28,602 nucleotides of DNA from JALZEG01 sp036258555 (lineage in GTDB: Bacteria; Actinomycetota; CADDZG01; WHSQ01): assembly GCA_036258555.1 (NCBI GenBank), contig DATADL010000102.1, positions 1-28,602 of the forward strand, read 5' to 3'. The first letter of the stretch is position 1. Each line of letters begins with the position of its first letter. Below are positions 22,475 to 28,602 of this stretch, piece by piece. The position numbers were made by a program, and so were the translations under genes. The notes below the pieces were generated by a model, which saw only the letters and a list, made by a program, of their open reading frames with translations, searched no databases and was not told the origin of the DNA.

Positions 22475-22677
22475 GGTTCTCCTGTCGTGTGAAGGGTCGA
22501 ACTGGAAAAGAATGGTATACGGGAACGGCTGCCCCGCCTAGGGGCCTGCGCCCCCCGAATATGGCCTCTCGACCCCTCAAGTTAGGGGATTTCTGTGACT
22601 ACAGTCAACGCCTGATACCTGTTGTCGGCTTTGCCCCGGATCGGTCCCCTCGGCCCGTCGCTATCCTTCGAGCAGCA
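22475..22677. other. Divergent intergenic region
   Basis: This 203-bp gap holds the Shine-Dalgarno sequence of the surface-protein gene, a possible minus-strand -10 (TACCAT at 22512-22517), an inverted repeat CCCCT-CAAGTT-AGGGG (22573-22588) and a possible plus-strand -10 TATCCT (22662-22667) placed 10 nt before the ATG of the DUF2505 gene. I see no gene in it. The stretch 22575-22625 is visibly richer in A and T than its surroundings. Confidence 0.5.
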
Positions 22678-23169
22678 ATGGACTTCTCGCTCGAGCATTC
22701 GTTCGACGCACCCGTGGCCTCGCTCGCCGAGGCGCTCCTCGACCGGAAGTTCCAGGACTCGCTCGGCCCCGTCGGCAAGCTCTCCGAGCGGCGCGTGCTC
22801 TCCCAGAAGAAGACGCCTGCCGGCGGCGTCCTACGCAAGACCCGCTGCGTCCTCGGCGTCGACGTCTCGGGGCCGGCACGCAAGCTCATGGGCGACGGCG
22901 ACCCCGCCTGGGTCGAGGAGGCGACGTGGGATCCGGAGGCGTCGCGGTGGGACTGGGTCATCCACCCCGAGGTCGCCTCTCACCTCCTGACGGCGTCGGG
23001 CGCGATCGAGGTGACGGGCGACGACCGCCGGTCGGCCCGGCGGGTCACCGGCAGCATCAAGGTGCACGTGCCGCTGTACGGGGGCCGCGTGGAGGGCTGG
23101 ATCCGCGACGGGATCGAGGCCGCGTACGAAGAGGAAGCCGCGCGTCTGGCGGACTGGCTCGCGCGATGA
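22678..23169 (+). CDS. DUF2505 START/SRPBCC-like protein
   Basis: This 163-aa protein begins MDFSLEHSFDAPVASLAEALLDRKFQDSLG and contains EEATWDPEASRWDWVIHPEVASHLLTASGAIEV and GSIKVHVPLYGGRVEGWI, the plan of actinobacterial DUF2505 proteins. They are thought to share the START/SRPBCC hydrophobic-ligand-binding fold; the ligand is unknown. The ATG was chosen because it begins the first strand; the frame continues upstream without homology. Its stop overlaps the GNAT gene as ATGA. A TATCCT box lies 10 nt before the ATG, giving a very short leader. Confidence 0.85.
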   Translation: MDFSLEHSFDAPVASLAEALLDRKFQDSLGPVGKLSERRVLSQKKTPAGGVLRKTRCVLGVDVSGPARKLMGDGDPAWVEEATWDPEASRWDWVIHPEVASHLLTASGAIEVTGDDRRSARRVTGSIKVHVPLYGGRVEGWIRDGIEAAYEEEAARLADWLAR

Positions 23170-23585
23170 GGATCGAGCGGCTGGGGGCCGAGCACGCCGG
23201 CCGGGTCGAGCGCGCGGCCGCGTTGTTCGACGCGACGCCGGCGCCCGAGTGGACCGCCCGTTTCCTCGCGGCAGAGAACCACCACCTGCTGATGGCGTTC
23301 TCGGAAGACGGGGACGCGACGGGATTCGTCTCCGGGGTAGAGACCGTCCATCCGGACAAGGGGGTCGAGATGTTCCTGTACGAGCTCGGGGTCGCGCCCG
23401 AGCACCGCGGGCGCGGGATCGGGACCGCGCTGGTCGCGGCGCTCGGGGACCTCGCGCGGGGTCGAGGGTGTCACGGGATGTGGGTGGCGACCGAGCCCGA
23501 CAACGAGGCCGCGCTGGCGACGTACCGGGCCGCCGGCGCCTCGGATCCCGAGCCCGCGGTCGTGCTCGAATGGAGCTTCCGATGA
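23166..23585 (+). CDS. GNAT-family N-acetyltransferase
   Basis: This 139-aa GNAT enzyme has the acetyl-CoA-binding motif A ELGVAPEHRGRGIGTALVAAL (RGRGIG at the pyrophosphate loop) and the closing EPDNEAALATYRAAGA. The overall length and spacing, and the middle strand MFLYELGV, resemble AAC(3)-I-like acetyltransferases. Similarity to that group does not prove aminoglycoside modification, and many such proteins act on other amines or proteins. It is linked by ATGA overlaps to both neighbours, as the middle gene of a three-gene operon. Confidence 0.88.
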   Translation: MRIERLGAEHAGRVERAAALFDATPAPEWTARFLAAENHHLLMAFSEDGDATGFVSGVETVHPDKGVEMFLYELGVAPEHRGRGIGTALVAALGDLARGRGCHGMWVATEPDNEAALATYRAAGASDPEPAVVLEWSFR

Positions 23586-24613
23586 GGCGCGCGGTCCTCG
23601 TCGCGGGGGTCCTTCTCGCGAGCGCGCTCCCGGCCCCCGCCCCCGCCCAGGACGAAGCCGGCATCGTCTACTCCGCCTACCGGTACGGGGGCCGCGGGGC
23701 CGGCTCCGTGATCTTCACGATCGTGCCCGGGGGCGAGCCCGTGAGGCTCACGGGGAGCCGGTCGTTCAACCTCGAGCCGGAGTGGTCGCCGGACCGGGCG
23801 CAGATCGCGTACGTCCACCATGCACGGCCGCGCAACCCCGACATCTGGGTGATGGACGCCGACGGGTCCGGCAAGGTGCGGCTCACGAGCGGCCGCCCCG
23901 ACGACGTCTACCCGCGCTGGTCGCCGGACGGCTCCCACATCGCGTGGGTCAAGGATCGCCGCCGCGGATCGGAACGCATCTACGTCATGCATCCCGACGG
24001 CGCCGACAAGATCGCGGTAAGCCCGGAGCGACACAGAGCCTCGCAGCCGGCGTGGTCGCCGGACGGGACGTCGATCGCCTACGTCCACCACCCGCGCTGC
24101 AGCGACTGCCCCGGCGACGGCGAGATCTTCGTCGTCGACGGTCACTCCGCGGGGCCCGCCGAGCGTTTGACCGACAACGACCTCCACGACGTCAACCCGG
24201 TGTGGTCTCCGGACGGGAGCAGGATCGCGTTCGCACGCGGGCGCGACGACGGGGCGGACCTCTACACGATGGCCGCGGACGGCTCCGACGTCCGGCAGCT
24301 CACGTCGGTGGACGGGTACGCGCTCCTCCCGCGCTGGTCGCCGGACGGCACCGAGATCGCGTTCACCGTGATCGTCGACGTCGAGAACTTCCACACCCGC
24401 CTCGGCGTCGTCGACGTCGAGACCGGCGAGACGCGGCTGCTGACGGACGTGGAGGCCGGAGGGATCCTGCCCGACTGGTCGCCGGACGGCGGGCGGATCG
24501 CGTTCGTCGGCTTCCACTCGGGCGGCCACAACCTCGGAGTGATCGGGCGGGACGGCACGGGGCTCGCGCAGCTCACGGATTCGCGCCTCGACGAAGCGTG
24601 GCTCGACTGGTAG
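23582..24613 (+). CDS. Secreted TolB-like beta-propeller (WD40-like PD40 repeats)
   Basis: This 343-aa protein has a signal peptide (RAVLVAGVLLASALPAPAPAQ, residues about 3-23) followed by six copies of the WSPDG/WSPDR repeat spaced about 45-50 residues apart (for example EWSPDRAQIAYV, RWSPDGSHIAWV, AWSPDGTSIAYV, VWSPDGSRIAFA). They are characteristic of a six-bladed TolB-type propeller, with a closing AWLDW strand. It is exported but has no lipobox, membrane helix or catalytic domain. In a monoderm actinobacterium it is not the Tol-Pal TolB; a ligand- or protein-binding role is likely. The ATG overlaps the GNAT stop by ATGA. Confidence 0.9.
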   Translation: MRRAVLVAGVLLASALPAPAPAQDEAGIVYSAYRYGGRGAGSVIFTIVPGGEPVRLTGSRSFNLEPEWSPDRAQIAYVHHARPRNPDIWVMDADGSGKVRLTSGRPDDVYPRWSPDGSHIAWVKDRRRGSERIYVMHPDGADKIAVSPERHRASQPAWSPDGTSIAYVHHPRCSDCPGDGEIFVVDGHSAGPAERLTDNDLHDVNPVWSPDGSRIAFARGRDDGADLYTMAADGSDVRQLTSVDGYALLPRWSPDGTEIAFTVIVDVENFHTRLGVVDVETGETRLLTDVEAGGILPDWSPDGGRIAFVGFHSGGHNLGVIGRDGTGLAQLTDSRLDEAWLDW

Positions 24614-24627
24614 CCGTGGGGTTCCTC

Positions 24628-24681
24628 GTTACGCATCCGTAACACGTCAGAAACGGACGGGAAATGGCCCCCGCGTACCGT
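24628..24681 (+). promoter_or_regulatory. GlnR-type operator and glnA promoter
   Basis: Four boxes stand at a strict 11-nt period: GTTAC (24628-24632), GTAAC (24639-24643), GAAAC (24650-24654) and GAAAT (24661-24665), each separated by 6 nt. This is the GTnAC-N6-GAAAC arrangement bound by GlnR, the nitrogen regulator of actinomycetes. A -10-like TACCGT lies at 24676-24681, so the boxes cover the -35 region, fitting an activator. The glnA start is 72 bp further on. Confidence 0.8.
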
Positions 24682-24752
24682 GAGGGCCGACTCCCAGACC
24701 GTCCACGAGTCGGCGGGTCGCCCCGGCGATCCGCCTACGAAGGAGGAATTGC

Positions 24753-26174
24753 ATGGCGACGAGCCCGTCCGACGTCCTGAAGCTCGGGCAGCAGTCAGGC
24801 GCCCAGTTCGTAGACATCAGGTTCTCGGACCTCCCGGGGCTGATGCAGCACTTCTCTATGCCGTTCGAGGAGTTCACCGAAGAGGCCTTCGAGGAGGGCT
24901 TCGGCTTCGACGGGTCGTCGATCCGCGGCTTCCAGGAGATCCAGGAGTCGGACATGATCCTCGTCCCCGACCCGGAGACCGCGGTGATGGACCCGTTCCG
25001 GTCGCATCCGACGATGATCGTGCACGCGTTCGTCAAGGACCCGCTGACCGGCGAGTTCTATACGCGCGACCCCCGCTACATCGCGCGCAAGGCCGAGGAC
25101 TACCTCAAGGGGACCGGGATCGCCGACGTCGCGTACTTCGGGCCCGAGGCGGAGTTCTACGTCTTCGACTCGATCCGGTTCGACCAGAACCAGCACTCCT
25201 CGTACCACTTCATCGGTGCCGTAGAGGGCGTGTGGAACTCGGGGGCCGAGGAGGGGGGCCGCAACCTCGGGTACAAGCCGCGCTACAAGGAGGGCTACTT
25301 CCCGGTCCCGCCGATGGACCACTACCAGGACCTGCGTTCGGAGATGGTGCTGACCCTGCGTGACCTCGGGATCCCGGTCGAGGTCCACCACCACGAGGTC
25401 GGGACCGCCGGCCAGTCCGAGATCGACATGGGCTTCGGCGCGCTCCTCGAGATGGCCGACCGGCTGATGCTCTACAAGTACGTGGTCAAGAACGTCGCGC
25501 TGCGGCACGGCAAGACCGTGACGTTCATGCCGAAGCCGATCTTCCAGGACAACGGCTCGGGGATGCACGTGCACCAGTCGCTGTGGAAGGACGACGAGTC
25601 GCTGATGTGGGACGAGCTCGGCTACGCGCAGCTCTCCGACACCGCGCGCTGGTACATCGGCGGGCTGCTCGAGCACGCTCCCGCGCTCCTCGCACTGTGC
25701 GCGCCGACGACTAACTCGTTCAAGCGGCTCGTGCCCGGCTACGAGGCGCCGGTGAACCTCGTGTACTCGCAGAGGAACCGGTCCGCGGCCGTGAGGATCC
25801 CGCTGTACTCGAAGTCGCCGAAGTCCAAGAGGATCGAGTTCCGCTGCCCCGACGCCGCGTGCAACCCGTACCTCGCGTTCCCGGCCCTGCTGATGGCGGG
25901 TCTCGACGGGATCAAGAACAAGGTCGAGCCCCCGGAGCCGGTCGACAAGGACCTGTACGAGCTGCCTCCGGAGGAGCTGGCGAACGTGCCGCAGGTGCCG
26001 GGATCGTTGGACGCGGCCCTGGACGCGCTCGAGGCCGACCACGACTTCCTGCAGGGCGGCGTCTTCACGCAGGACGTTATCGACCACTGGATCGACTACA
26101 AGAGGGTCCACGAGGTCGACGAGCTGCGCCTCCGCCCGCACCCGTGGGAGTTCTACCTGTACTACGACATCTAG
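24753..26174 (+). CDS. glnA: Glutamine synthetase type I (beta subtype)
   Basis: This 473-aa enzyme makes glutamine from glutamate, ammonia and ATP as a dodecamer. Clear motifs are FDGSSIRGF (N-terminal domain), FGPEAEFYVFD (metal-binding Glu), HHEVGTAGQSEID, FMPKPIFQDNGSGMHVHQS (ATP-binding region), NSFKRLVPGYEAPVN and RNRSAAVRIP. The KDLYELPPEE segment near residue 400 carries the Tyr that is adenylylated in GSI-beta enzymes, so GlnE-type control is likely. AAGGAGG lies 6 nt before the ATG. The GlnR-like boxes upstream suggest nitrogen-responsive transcription. Full length and intact. Confidence 0.98.
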   Translation: MATSPSDVLKLGQQSGAQFVDIRFSDLPGLMQHFSMPFEEFTEEAFEEGFGFDGSSIRGFQEIQESDMILVPDPETAVMDPFRSHPTMIVHAFVKDPLTGEFYTRDPRYIARKAEDYLKGTGIADVAYFGPEAEFYVFDSIRFDQNQHSSYHFIGAVEGVWNSGAEEGGRNLGYKPRYKEGYFPVPPMDHYQDLRSEMVLTLRDLGIPVEVHHHEVGTAGQSEIDMGFGALLEMADRLMLYKYVVKNVALRHGKTVTFMPKPIFQDNGSGMHVHQSLWKDDESLMWDELGYAQLSDTARWYIGGLLEHAPALLALCAPTTNSFKRLVPGYEAPVNLVYSQRNRSAAVRIPLYSKSPKSKRIEFRCPDAACNPYLAFPALLMAGLDGIKNKVEPPEPVDKDLYELPPEELANVPQVPGSLDAALDALEADHDFLQGGVFTQDVIDHWIDYKRVHEVDELRLRPHPWEFYLYYDI

Positions 26175-26284
26175 GCCGCCTCCCACTGGCGCACTACAAC
26201 TCCAAGTTCCTCCAAACATCGCCATGGATTTGGAATTGGCGCCCTCGGAGCCGTGCCGAAGGCGTAGATCCTCCGCCGCCTCTC

Positions 26285-26318
26285 CACTTTCGATATCGAA
26301 AGTGTTAAAGTTGGGCAC
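26285..26318 (+). promoter_or_regulatory. 20-bp perfect palindrome and -10 box in front of the accessory operon
   Basis: CACTTTCGATATCGAAAGTG at 26285-26304 is a perfect 20-bp palindrome. One base later TAAAGT (26306-26311) is a good -10 box, and 7 nt after it comes the ATG of the first island gene, with no Shine-Dalgarno sequence. The palindrome therefore fills the -35 to -10 spacer, the place where MerR-type regulators bind. The second gene of the operon encodes such a regulator, so autoregulation is likely. The DNA here is AT-rich compared with the window. Confidence 0.8.
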
Positions 26319-26726
26319 ATGGACCTGCACTCGGAGCTGGGCGCGGGCCGCGCTACGGGGACGCGGCAGGTGACGCTGTTCGTCCCCAGCGTGGACCGGT
26401 CGGGTGCAGGGATCGACCAGGACTACTGGGGAACCGAAGCCTTGCAGGTATTCGGCCGCCTCTTCAGAGGAGCGACCGCCTTCCCACCGGCCCGCGGAGT
26501 TTGGAGGGACGACGAACGCGGCGGCAAGCTCGTCTTCGACGACACGCGGATGGTCATGTCGTACGTCGAGCCAGTGCTTCTAGACGACGCCGCGACGGTA
26601 GCTGCACTCAGAAGGTTTCTTCATCGACTCGGGCGCGAGACCAACCAAGGCGAAGTCGGCATCGTGATCGACGGCATTTACTACCCGATCGTGGATTTCG
26701 ATGAGGAGGAGGGCGCGCATGGCTGA
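26319..26726 (+). CDS. Island gene 1: small uncharacterised protein
   Basis: This 135-aa protein has no signal or membrane segment. Well-formed motifs are VTLFVPSVDR near residue 18, DYWGTEALQVFGRLFRGATAFPPARGVWRDDERGG (35-69), MVMSYVEP (78-85), LHRLGRETNQGEVGIVIDGIYYPIVDF (101-128). Two beta-alpha-beta-like halves around GVWRD and a closing EVGIVIDG strand faintly recall DUF3574-type small proteins (ARGQWRD), but the link is distant. It seems a genuine conserved protein rather than a random frame, judging by motif density and the leaderless promoter directly before it. It overlaps the regulator gene by 8 bp. The function is unknown. Confidence 0.7.
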   Translation: MDLHSELGAGRATGTRQVTLFVPSVDRSGAGIDQDYWGTEALQVFGRLFRGATAFPPARGVWRDDERGGKLVFDDTRMVMSYVEPVLLDDAATVAALRRFLHRLGRETNQGEVGIVIDGIYYPIVDFDEEEGAHG

Positions 26727-27480
26727 TCGCGAAGGGGTTGACCGCCTGGCGAAAGGCCTCGGCGCTTCCCGACCCGTCGGCCTTGGGTCACGCCCAATCG
26801 GAGGACCTCTGGACCTATTGGCGCTGCGGCATGACGTGGCGACACGCCTGAGGTCGTCGGGGGGAAGACCTTCGGATCCTGAATGGACCGTATCGCGGCA
26901 AGTCCCCTTCAAAGAAGAGAGTTGGCGCCGCCTTCAAGCTCTCGCAGGCGAGGTCGGCACACCGAATCGTCGGGTAGGCGCCGCGCAACTCGCCGCCATG
27001 ATCATCGAGTACGGACTGGACGAGGTTCAGGCCCTCGAGTGGGACGACCTGCTCGAAGCAAGTCACGACGTATTGCTGCCCGGCCCCGACGCCTGCCAGG
27101 CAGCAGGCGTGACGTTCCGGCAGCTCGAAACTTGGAGGAAGGACAGCGTGGTGAAGCCGGCGCGTGTCGAGGGACGTCGACGATGGTTCTCCCTCGACAG
27201 CGTCGTTCGCATGATCTGGCTACGCGACGCGTTGGAGGCGGGCGCTCACGAGGAAGTTCGACGCCAGATCGGCGATGCCGACATGTCACACAGATACCTC
27301 GTCATCAGTGACGGGACGCGTGTTCGAACCGAGGCCGATCCACGGGCATTGCTCTCGCTGCTTGCCGAGCCCGGCTCACACAGCGTGATCGACCAGATGG
27401 GGATTCGACTACGTCTCTTGGGACGCGAAGGCAGCACGAGCGAAGGTGGTGAGGATGAAGACAAAGCCGCAGCAGTTTGA
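26719..27480 (+). CDS. Island gene 2: regulator with ribbon-helix-helix-like segment and MerR-type DNA-binding domain
   Basis: This 253-aa protein has three parts. Residues about 54-103 (EWTVSRQVPFKEESWRRLQAL...RRVGAAQLAAMIIEYGL) look like a ribbon-helix-helix unit: one strand then two helices. Residues about 122-186 (DACQAAGVTFRQLETWRK...RRWFSLDSVVRMIWLRDALEAGAHEEVRRQI) are a MerR-type winged helix. Residues about 190-235 (SHRYLVISDGTRVRTEADPRALLSLL) resemble the C-terminal beta domain of actinobacterial MerR-like regulators. ATG at 26719 is preferred over 26701 because AGGAGGAGG lies 6 nt before it. It probably binds the palindrome at 26285-26304. A ribbon-helix-helix joined to MerR is unusual, and the first assignment is by eye only. 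Confidence 0.78.
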   Translation: MADREGVDRLAKGLGASRPVGLGSRPIGGPLDLLALRHDVATRLRSSGGRPSDPEWTVSRQVPFKEESWRRLQALAGEVGTPNRRVGAAQLAAMIIEYGLDEVQALEWDDLLEASHDVLLPGPDACQAAGVTFRQLETWRKDSVVKPARVEGRRRWFSLDSVVRMIWLRDALEAGAHEEVRRQIGDADMSHRYLVISDGTRVRTEADPRALLSLLAEPGSHSVIDQMGIRLRLLGREGSTSEGGEDEDKAAAV

Positions 27481-28057
27481 CCTTTTCGGACGCGCTGCCT
27501 CCGGCCCGTGGGAAGAGCACGACCTCGACAGGCGGGCCGACTTCCAGGCGGTGGCCGTCGCCGGAGGCCACGAGTACAAAGCGATTGCCTTCAAGTACCT
27601 GACGGCCGCCGGAGCCCGGATAGTGCGCGACGGCTTCCGCGTCGGTCCTTTCCCCGTCGACGCCGAGATCATGGGTCCGAGCGGAAACAGGTTCCTCGTC
27701 CTGATGCACGGCACTCCGGATGCGCACGCGCAAAGCGGGTTGCGTCGGGTCGATACGCTCGAGAAAGCAGGGTTCTTCGCCATGCAGCTGCGGCGGGATC
27801 AGGAGCTACCCATCCTGCTCCTTACGTCAGACCTTCCCTACCCCGGGTCGCGAGCGGCGCAGTATCTGGCGAAGCTTTCGGAAGACGTCTGGGACGTGAT
27901 CGCGACGCGCGGCGATCTAGGCAACTATCGCCGGTTGAGTCGTGTTCTGCGCTCGCCCGACCTCGCGTCGCCACCGGATGCACCGTGGCGTGATGGCTCG
28001 ATGACGACGCGAGCGGGCACCCGGCAGCGCACACTCGATCTGAAGATGGACCCGTGA
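27455..28057 (+). CDS. Island gene 3: restriction-endonuclease-like protein with atypical active site
   Basis: This 200-aa protein follows the plan of PD-(D/E)XK-like nucleases: helix with Glu40 (GHEYKAIAFKYL), strand and turn ending in Asp69 (FPVDAEI), a second strand (RFLVLMHG, 79-86), then SGLRRVDTLEKAGFFAMQL (94-112) and a strand LPILLLTSDLPYPGS (118-132). In a classical site the second strand would carry E-x-K; here it reads LVLMH, so the catalytic residues are lost or moved (Lys104 is a candidate). A family sharing the GLxRxDTxxKA and TSDLP motifs is familiar to me only as uncharacterised. ATG at 27455 has AAGGTGG upstream and overlaps gene 2 by 26 bp. It converges with the RTX-like gene. 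Confidence 0.65.
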   Translation: MKTKPQQFDLFGRAASGPWEEHDLDRRADFQAVAVAGGHEYKAIAFKYLTAAGARIVRDGFRVGPFPVDAEIMGPSGNRFLVLMHGTPDAHAQSGLRRVDTLEKAGFFAMQLRRDQELPILLLTSDLPYPGSRAAQYLAKLSEDVWDVIATRGDLGNYRRLSRVLRSPDLASPPDAPWRDGSMTTRAGTRQRTLDLKMDP

Positions 28058-28070
28058 AACGCCGCGAGGC

Positions 28071-28602
28071 TCATTCCTCGCGTTCGCAGCCCTTTACCTG
28101 CTCGCCCTCCGCACAGCCGTCGAGGCCCGGCCCCCCGTCGAGGCGATCCCGGCCCTTGTTCCCGTACAGCGCGTCGTCGCCACGTTCGCCGCGCAGGTCG
28201 TCGTCGCCCTTGCCTCCGTGCAGCGAGTCGGCCCCGGGGCCTCCGAAGAGCGGCCCGTCCCCCCACACCCGGTCGTCGCCGGCGCCGCCGCGCACGTAGC
28301 TGCGGCCCCCGCTCGCCGCGAGCGCGTCGTCGCCCGGTCCACCGAACACACGGTCGTCGAGCTTGCCCCAGGCATACACGTCGTCGCCCCCCGGCCCGCC
28401 GAAGATCGTGCCGCCGGCGCGTTCCTCGTATTCGAACTCGAGGACGTCGCGACCCCGCCCTCCGTACAGCCGCCCGCGGCCCTCTCCGTCGATCAGGATG
28501 TCGTCCCCGCGTCGTCCGACCAAGACGTCGTCTCCTCCGGGCTTGTCGGAGTACGGCTGCTCCCCCCACAGGTAGTTGACCTCCTCGTCGCCGGCGAGGA
28601 CG
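28071..28602 (-). CDS. RTX-like calcium-binding repeat protein (partial)
   Basis: The frame is open to the right edge, so this is the C-terminal part (about 176 residues) of a longer protein. It is built of glycine/aspartate nonapeptides of the GGxGxDxL type (for example GRRGDDILI, GGRGRDVLEF, GGPGDDALA, GGAGDDRVWG, GGPGADSLHG, GGKGDDDLRG, GNKGRDRLDG). These form calcium-binding parallel beta-rolls in exported proteins. It ends in a short Cys-containing tail (GLDGCAEGEQVKGCE) common in actinobacterial RTX-like proteins. The N-terminus and export signal lie outside the window. The stop is 13 bp from the convergent island gene 3. Confidence 0.85.
   Translation of the reverse strand, partial: VLAGDEEVNYLWGEQPYSDKPGGDDVLVGRRGDDILIDGEGRGRLYGGRGRDVLEFEYEERAGGTIFGGPGGDDVYAWGKLDDRVFGGPGDDALAASGGRSYVRGGAGDDRVWGDGPLFGGPGADSLHGGKGDDDLRGERGDDALYGNKGRDRLDGGPGLDGCAEGEQVKGCEREE

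Noticed and set aside
22573..22588. FliA/WhiG-type promoter at CTCAAG
   Set aside because: CTCAAG is present, but no GCCGATA follows at the required distance of about 15 bp.
23166..23585. Aminoglycoside resistance gene
   Set aside because: The protein resembles AAC(3)-I-like GNAT enzymes in layout, but the family is broad and the substrate cannot be inferred. Reported only as a GNAT acetyltransferase.
26205..26240. Intrinsic terminator after glnA
   Set aside because: Only an imperfect pairing (CCAAA...TTTGG with a long loop and no T-run) is present.
26175..28070. Integrated mobile element with attachment sites
   Set aside because: No integrase, transposase, tRNA gene or flanking direct repeats were found around the island.

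Overview
The window is very GC-rich (by eye about 70%), gene-dense DNA. It looks like the chromosome of an uncultured or little-studied actinobacterium (Actinomycetota). The support is a set of actinobacterial families (RsiG-type anti-sigma, DtxR/IdeR-type regulator, DUF2505, DUF2993/LmeA, DUF5317, mycobacterial-type cytidine deaminase and purine nucleoside phosphorylase), a GlnR-type operator in front of glnA, frequent GTG/TTG starts, and many genes whose start codon lies 6-7 nt after a TANNNT -10 box with no Shine-Dalgarno sequence (probable leaderless transcripts). I see no tRNA, rRNA, transposase or CRISPR array. Class or genus cannot be decided from this sequence alone.

Layout. 10-4078: rsiG, a beta-keto acid cleavage enzyme, a secreted M23 peptidase, a DtxR-family metalloregulator and a zinc-ribbon membrane protein. 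4134-6787 (minus): a tight operon of cobalamin adenosyltransferase, Nudix hydrolase, small membrane protein and acyl-CoA dehydrogenase. 6858-8766: ECF sigma factor with a membrane-anchored partner. 8809-9968: pyrimidine/purine nucleoside salvage (cdd, purine nucleoside phosphorylase). 10031-13398: Mrp ATPase, diacylglycerol kinase-like lipid kinase, DUF5317 membrane protein and an unknown 230-aa protein. 13399-13753: a repeat-filled gap. 13754-17177: a signalling block made of a REC/HD-GYP phosphodiesterase, a stand-alone small-peptide transcript (structured leader, 25-aa exported-looking peptide, strong terminator) and a LuxR-type two-component system. 17180-22474 (minus): envelope and storage genes (LmeA-like, two surface proteins, a PhaC-like synthase, and a paralogue of the 230-aa protein). 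22678-24613: a three-gene operon with ATGA overlaps (DUF2505, GNAT, TolB-like propeller). 24753-26174: glnA. 26285-28057: a compositionally distinct three-gene island with its own palindromic operator. 28071-end: an RTX-like repeat protein cut by the window edge.

How it fits together. Two genes point to cyclic-di-GMP signalling: RsiG carries both copies of the nucleotide-binding motif, and the HD-GYP protein should degrade the nucleotide. The glnA promoter carries four GlnR-like boxes at 11-nt period, so nitrogen control is probably by GlnR. The best candidates for undescribed biology are (i) the island at 26285-28057: a small conserved-looking protein, a regulator joining a ribbon-helix-helix-like segment to a MerR-type DNA-binding domain, and a nuclease-like protein with an atypical active site, behind a 20-bp perfect palindrome; (ii) the small-peptide transcript at about 14836-15150; and (iii) a surface protein with an LPFTG sorting-like signal and a lipobox-like segment in the middle of one reading frame. 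Two genes (acyl-CoA dehydrogenase and purine nucleoside phosphorylase) appear to need CTG start codons.
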